A DNA stretch of 16,890 nucleotides from Bacteroidota bacterium. Lineage in GTDB: Bacteria > Bacteroidota > Bacteroidia > NS11-12g > UBA9320. The notes beneath the pieces are model-generated. The model was not told the DNA's origin and made no database searches. It saw only the letters and a list, made by a program, of their open reading frames with translations. The stretch is from assembly GCA_024638525.1 (NCBI GenBank), contig JAHEKB010000024.1, positions 1 to 16,890 on the forward strand, in the 5' to 3' direction. Both the position numbers and the translations under genes were made by a program. Below are positions 13,967-16,890 of this stretch, in pieces. Position 1 is the first letter of the stretch; every line of letters starts with the position of its first letter.

Positions 13967-14644
13967 CTATCCTTGAGATGCTAGACGTGCTTGCATCAGT
14001 GCTATATAACGATCTACATCTTGAGCAGGCTCGGAATCAAAATGATCATTTTTGAGGCGTTTGAGTGCTTTTAAACCCGCCTTGAAATTCCCGCTGGCCT
14101 CAAATGCCATAGCAGCTTTTATGAGAGCTCTTGGCGTGGTAACATCGTTTTTGCGTTTATCTGCAGCCTTCATATATACCGAAGCCGCTTTTTCATAATC
14201 ACCTAATTCTGAATGGCAATCTCCTCTGAGAATTATTGAGCTAGCTGCCAGAAAATTATCTGCTAGCTTGGCTTTTTTTAAATATCCAATTGCTTCTTCA
14301 TATTCCCCTTTATTCATGAGCAAGCGCCCCGTATAATAGTTGGCCAAATTGCCTGCTTTGGTATTTGGGAATTGATCGGCTATATCTATCATGCCCATGA
14401 ATTGGCCGTCGCCGTAAAGTGCTTTGTCTACTGAATCTGTTCTAAAATAGCGTTCTGCAGCAAAAAGCTCAGATTGGGCTTTATTCTCTCTTTTGGGTAG
14501 GTACGAATTGCTGTAGTAGTAAATACCCGCGGCAATCACTATAAGAGCAATGGCGGCATAACTAACAGTTCGCCTGTTGTTGTCGTAATAGGCCTTAATT
14601 CTATCTATTCCCTTTATCTGGGTGAGTTGTTCTTCTGTGCTCAT
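13967..14644 (-). CDS. Membrane-anchored tetratricopeptide-repeat protein
   Basis: This 225-residue protein has a short N-terminal cytoplasmic segment, one transmembrane helix (about 26-44, TVSYAAIALIVIAAGIYYY) and an extracytoplasmic helical domain. That domain has at least three TPR-like units: YYTGRLLMNKGEYEEAIGYL, LRGDCHSELGDYEKAASVYM and KAAMAFEASGNFKAGLKAL. The layout resembles YfgM-type TPR proteins that act as periplasmic chaperone or envelope partners in Proteobacteria, but no function is known for this one. It lies four bases ahead of ribH and 21 bases after pdhA. A -7 box at 14656-14663 could start a separate TPR-ribH transcript. The assignment as a TPR protein is secure; the role is open. 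Confidence 0.88.
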   Translation of the reverse strand: MSTEEQLTQIKGIDRIKAYYDNNRRTVSYAAIALIVIAAGIYYYSNSYLPKRENKAQSELFAAERYFRTDSVDKALYGDGQFMGMIDIADQFPNTKAGNLANYYTGRLLMNKGEYEEAIGYLKKAKLADNFLAASSIILRGDCHSELGDYEKAASVYMKAADKRKNDVTTPRALIKAAMAFEASGNFKAGLKALKRLKNDHFDSEPAQDVDRYIALMQARLASQG

Positions 14645-14655
14645 TTTTTCGCTGG

Positions 14656-14663
14656 CAAAAATA
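14656..14663 (-). promoter_or_regulatory. Possible internal promoter -7 box for TPR protein-ribH
   Basis: On the minus strand this reads TATTTTTG followed by CC, the same word as in the ftcD and pdhA promoters, 11 bp before the ATG of the TPR gene and just after the pdhA stop. No -33 TTG is at 18-20 bp. It may mark the ancestral promoter of TPR-ribH if pdhA was inserted upstream (inference). Confidence 0.42.
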
Positions 14664-14665
14664 GA

Positions 14666-15658
14666 CTATTCTACTATAAATGGATACTCTTCGGTATAGA
14701 CATCCTCATAGAGTTCAGAAGGATCGGGAAATGGTGAATTGTCTGCAAAATCTACAGCATCCAATACCTCTTTTTCAATTTCCTCTTCCCAGCTTTCCAT
14801 GGCTGCTTCAGTCATCCATTTTTTAGAAAGTATGTGCTTGCGCACCACCTCTACTGGATCTATTTCCTTATAAGATTTAACTTCTTCTTTGGTTCTGTAT
14901 TTTGCTGGATCGCTCATGGAATGACCCTTGTATCTGTAGGTCTTAAGCTCCAAGAACGAAGGTCCTCCACCTTCTCTGGCTAAATTGCCTGTGCGTTCCA
15001 TGGCTTCGTGAACCGCCTCGCAACTCATGCCGTCCACTTGTTCTGAAGGCATTTCATAGGCACAAGCTATTTTGGATATGTCTTTAACATTGGTAGTTCG
15101 CTCCACAGAGGTACCCATGGCGTAATTGTTGTTTTCACAAATAAATACCACCGGTAGTTTCCAGAGCATGGCCATATTAAATGCCTCGTGCAGTGCACCC
15201 TGCCTAACTGCACCATCTCCCATAAAACAGAAGCAGACATTTCCACTTTTATTGTATTGTTCTGCAAGTGCAATTCCAGCGCCTAAGGGAATTTGACCTC
15301 CAACAATGCCGTGGCCACCAAAAAAGTTGTGCTCCTTAGAAAACATGTGCATGCTGCCACCTTTACCCTTGCTGCAACCGTCTATTCTACCAAAAAGTTC
15401 GGCCATTACTGCTCCTGGAGAAATTCCCATAGCCAGGGCATGTCCGTGATCTCGGTACGCGGTAATTGCTTTGTCGCCATCTTTCATAGCGGACTTCATC
15501 CCAGCTGTAATTGCTTCTTGGCCGATGTACAGATGGCAAAAGCCTCTGATTTTGTTTTGACCGTACATCTGAGCGGATTTTTCTTCGAACCTTCTGGTGA
15601 GGAACATAAGCCTGAACCAGTCCAGATATGTTTGCTTGTTTATTTTAGCTTTTGCCAT
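14666..15658 (-). CDS. pdhA: Pyruvate dehydrogenase E1 component, alpha subunit
   Basis: This is the alpha subunit of the heterotetrameric thiamine-diphosphate E1, which decarboxylates pyruvate and passes the acetyl group to E2 lipoate. The 330 residues are normal for PdhA. The thiamine-diphosphate motif GDG (147-149), 26 residues, then NN (176-177) is exact. Earlier family words are RFEEKSAQMYGQNKIRGF and HLYIGQEAI. The active-site loop GHSMSDPAKYR follows later. It could in principle be a branched-chain or acetoin E1 alpha, but YGQNKIRGFCHLY is typical of PdhA. The beta subunit and E2 genes are not in the window. The gene sits between recF and TPR-ribH, transcribed away from recF, with its own promoter. 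Confidence 0.94.
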   Translation of the reverse strand: MAKAKINKQTYLDWFRLMFLTRRFEEKSAQMYGQNKIRGFCHLYIGQEAITAGMKSAMKDGDKAITAYRDHGHALAMGISPGAVMAELFGRIDGCSKGKGGSMHMFSKEHNFFGGHGIVGGQIPLGAGIALAEQYNKSGNVCFCFMGDGAVRQGALHEAFNMAMLWKLPVVFICENNNYAMGTSVERTTNVKDISKIACAYEMPSEQVDGMSCEAVHEAMERTGNLAREGGGPSFLELKTYRYKGHSMSDPAKYRTKEEVKSYKEIDPVEVVRKHILSKKWMTEAAMESWEEEIEKEVLDAVDFADNSPFPDPSELYEDVYTEEYPFIVE

Positions 15659-15671
15659 TTTATATGAGCGG

Positions 15672-15700
15672 CAAAAATAATAATTTAGCCCCTCTCACAA
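15672..15700 (-). promoter_or_regulatory. pdhA promoter (-33 TTG, 18 bp, -7 TATTTTTG)
   Basis: On the minus strand TTG (15700-15698) is followed after 18 bp by TATTTTTG (15679-15672), then 13 bp to the pdhA ATG. The arrangement is nearly identical to the ftcD promoter. The -33 side of this promoter abuts the TTG start of the divergent recF, so the two genes share a 46-bp gap. Confidence 0.62.
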
Positions 15701-15704
15701 GGCA

Positions 15705-16769
15705 TTGAAATTAGAAGCACTAAAACTCTATCAATTTAAGAACCACAGCAGTGCTGAATATGCCTTCCACAAACGCTTGGTGGCCTTTTCTGGATTAAAT
15801 GGCAAAGGCAAGACCAACGCCCTCGATGCCATATGTTTCTTATGCCAAGCCAAATCTTACTTTAGTTCAACCGATGCACAATGCATTCAAAAATCAAAAG
15901 ATGAAGCCGGAATCATTGGGAGATTTGCCGCTGAAGAAAAGATTGAGATAGCCGTTAAACTTAGAAAGGCTAAAAAGAAAGAGATTACTAAAAACGGCAA
16001 GGCGTATTCCAGCCTAAGCGATCATTTGGGACAATTTTTTGCCGTAGTTATAGCTCCAGGAGACATCTACCTCATTTATGGGGACAACAGCGATAGACGC
16101 AGGTTCGTAGACAAGATTCTTAGCCAAGTAGACCGTTCTTATTTGAAGGCTCTTTTAAAGTATAACCGCTTGTTGGCACAGAGAAACCAGCACCTAAAGT
16201 CCAATTTAATAGATCATCATTTGCTGGATAGTTTGGATATTCAAATGCAAGCAGATGCCGATTTGATATTTGCCAAAAGGCTGGCGTTTGTCAATGAATT
16301 TGCTGCAGAAGTGAATCAATTTTATAACAGCCTAAGCACAGAAAGCGAAGAGAGTGCACTGAAGTATAAGTCTCAGCTGCAGGATCAAAATTTTATAGAC
16401 TTGACGGCAGGCACCAGACATAAAGACATTCAACTCAGACGCAGTACTGCCGGAATTCATAAAGATGAGTTGGATATTTTCTTAAACGGTCATGTATTAA
16501 AGCGCTTTGGGTCTCAAGGCCAAATAAAGTCATTCCTCATATCGCTGAAATTGGCCGAGTTTAAGTACTATCAAAAAAAGACCTCTATTATGCCGTTTTT
16601 ATTACTAGACGACATTTTTGAAAAAATTGATGATAATAGGGCAAAGGCCCTTACTGGCATCATTAAAAGTGGTAATTTTGGACAACTCTTTGTTACGGAC
16701 ACACAAGCTGCAAGACTGCGCTTGTTTTGCGAGCAAATTGACCCTGATTTTCAGTTGATAACACTCTGA
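15705..16769 (+). CDS. recF: DNA repair and recombination protein RecF
   Basis: RecF is an ABC-type ATPase that, with RecO and RecR, loads RecA at single-strand gaps. The 354-residue protein starts KLEALKLYQFKNHSS, the usual RecF N-terminus. Walker A GLNGKGKT covers 30-37, the ABC signature is SQGQ (270-273), and Walker B FLLLDDIF holds Asp302 and Asp303. Length is normal. The start is TTG at 15705: an in-frame stop lies at 15681 and there is no ATG or GTG between, while AAGG at 15699-15702 is a modest ribosome-binding site. It is divergent from pdhA across 46 bp, where TAATTTAG at 15681 is a one-mismatch -7 box. A DUF721 gene follows after one base. Confidence 0.95.
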   Translation: MKLEALKLYQFKNHSSAEYAFHKRLVAFSGLNGKGKTNALDAICFLCQAKSYFSSTDAQCIQKSKDEAGIIGRFAAEEKIEIAVKLRKAKKKEITKNGKAYSSLSDHLGQFFAVVIAPGDIYLIYGDNSDRRRFVDKILSQVDRSYLKALLKYNRLLAQRNQHLKSNLIDHHLLDSLDIQMQADADLIFAKRLAFVNEFAAEVNQFYNSLSTESEESALKYKSQLQDQNFIDLTAGTRHKDIQLRRSTAGIHKDELDIFLNGHVLKRFGSQGQIKSFLISLKLAEFKYYQKKTSIMPFLLLDDIFEKIDDNRAKALTGIIKSGNFGQLFVTDTQAARLRLFCEQIDPDFQLITL

Positions 16770-16770
16770 T

Positions 16771-16890
16771 TTGCAAGAAGAAAAAACATTTAAAGAGTTG
16801 ATTGATGGCCTCTTGAAGTCGTATAAGCTCAAAGGCAAATACGAAGAAGTTCAAGTAGTGCAAAGTTGGGACAAGATTGCCGGCAAACAG
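16771..16890 (+). CDS. DUF721 (DciA-like) protein, N-terminal part, cut by window end
   Basis: Forty codons are open from TTG at 16771 to the window edge. The segment FKELIDGLLKSYKLKGKYEE followed by VQVVQSWDKIAGKQ matches the N-terminus of DUF721 proteins. That family includes DciA, a loader or partner of the replicative helicase DnaB. The start must be TTG: the in-frame stop at 16759-16761 is only three codons upstream and no other start codon exists between. It follows the recF stop by one base, an arrangement often seen with recF in Bacteroidota (from memory). Length and C-terminus cannot be judged. Confidence 0.85.
   Translation, partial: MQEEKTFKELIDGLLKSYKLKGKYEEVQVVQSWDKIAGKQ

Noticed and set aside
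13489..14668. FMN riboswitch controlling ribH
   Set aside because: Gaps before ribH (4 bp) and before the TPR gene (21 bp) are too short to hold the conserved aptamer, and none of its hallmark segments is seen upstream.
15293..15667. 124-codon open frame opposite pdhA
   Set aside because: It lies antisense to the conserved E1 alpha sequence and has a low-complexity, non-family product; a shadow frame.

Overview
This window is a piece of chromosome from a member of the Bacteroidota, most likely a flavobacterium-like marine or environmental lineage (order Flavobacteriales; the family cannot be fixed from here). Three things point there. There is a complete type IX secretion / gliding motor cluster (porP-gldK-gldL-gldM-gldN). 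Starts lack Shine-Dalgarno sequences. The -7 element TAnnTTTG, typical of Bacteroidota, recurs just upstream of many genes. The DNA is AT-rich and gene-dense, with mostly housekeeping content.

Layout. (1) 1-740: an accessory island at the left edge. A small S23/IVP-family four-helix-bundle gene (239-592) lies between two short-tandem-repeat arrays rich in CTAG. The right array (six exact 14-bp units) runs straight into a bidirectional terminator. (2) 759-6420, minus strand: gldN, gldM, gldL, gldK and porP. Read 5' to 3' the order is porP-K-L-M-N, the Porphyromonas-type order, covering the trans-envelope motor (GldLM), the periplasmic lipoprotein ring (GldKN) and an outer-membrane PorP/SprF protein. 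(3) 6516-8204, minus: a fused formimidoyltransferase-cyclodeaminase with no other histidine-degradation gene nearby. (4) 8294-12487, plus: truA, an ABC exporter half-transporter coupled to it by an ATGA overlap, a terminator, trpS from its own promoter, and a deoxynucleoside kinase. (5) 12484-15658, minus: pdhA, a membrane-anchored TPR protein, ribH and an unrecognised secreted protein; its stop codon overlaps that of the deoxynucleoside kinase tail to tail. (6) 15705-16890, plus: recF and the start of a DUF721 (DciA-like) gene, both with TTG starts; the window ends inside the latter.

How it fits together. Regions 2 to 6 are core functions: protein secretion and gliding, one-carbon and histidine catabolism, tRNA modification and charging, nucleotide salvage, riboflavin synthesis, pyruvate oxidation and DNA repair/replication. 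The most unusual structure is the repeat-flanked four-helix-bundle cassette parked against the terminator of the gld operon. The second is a set of eight TAnnTTTG boxes at sensible distances from starts. Three have a TTG 18-19 bp upstream, and two predict almost leaderless mRNAs (trpS, truA). I found no tRNA, rRNA, CRISPR array, transposase or recognised riboswitch. No gene-free stretch exceeds 300 bp.
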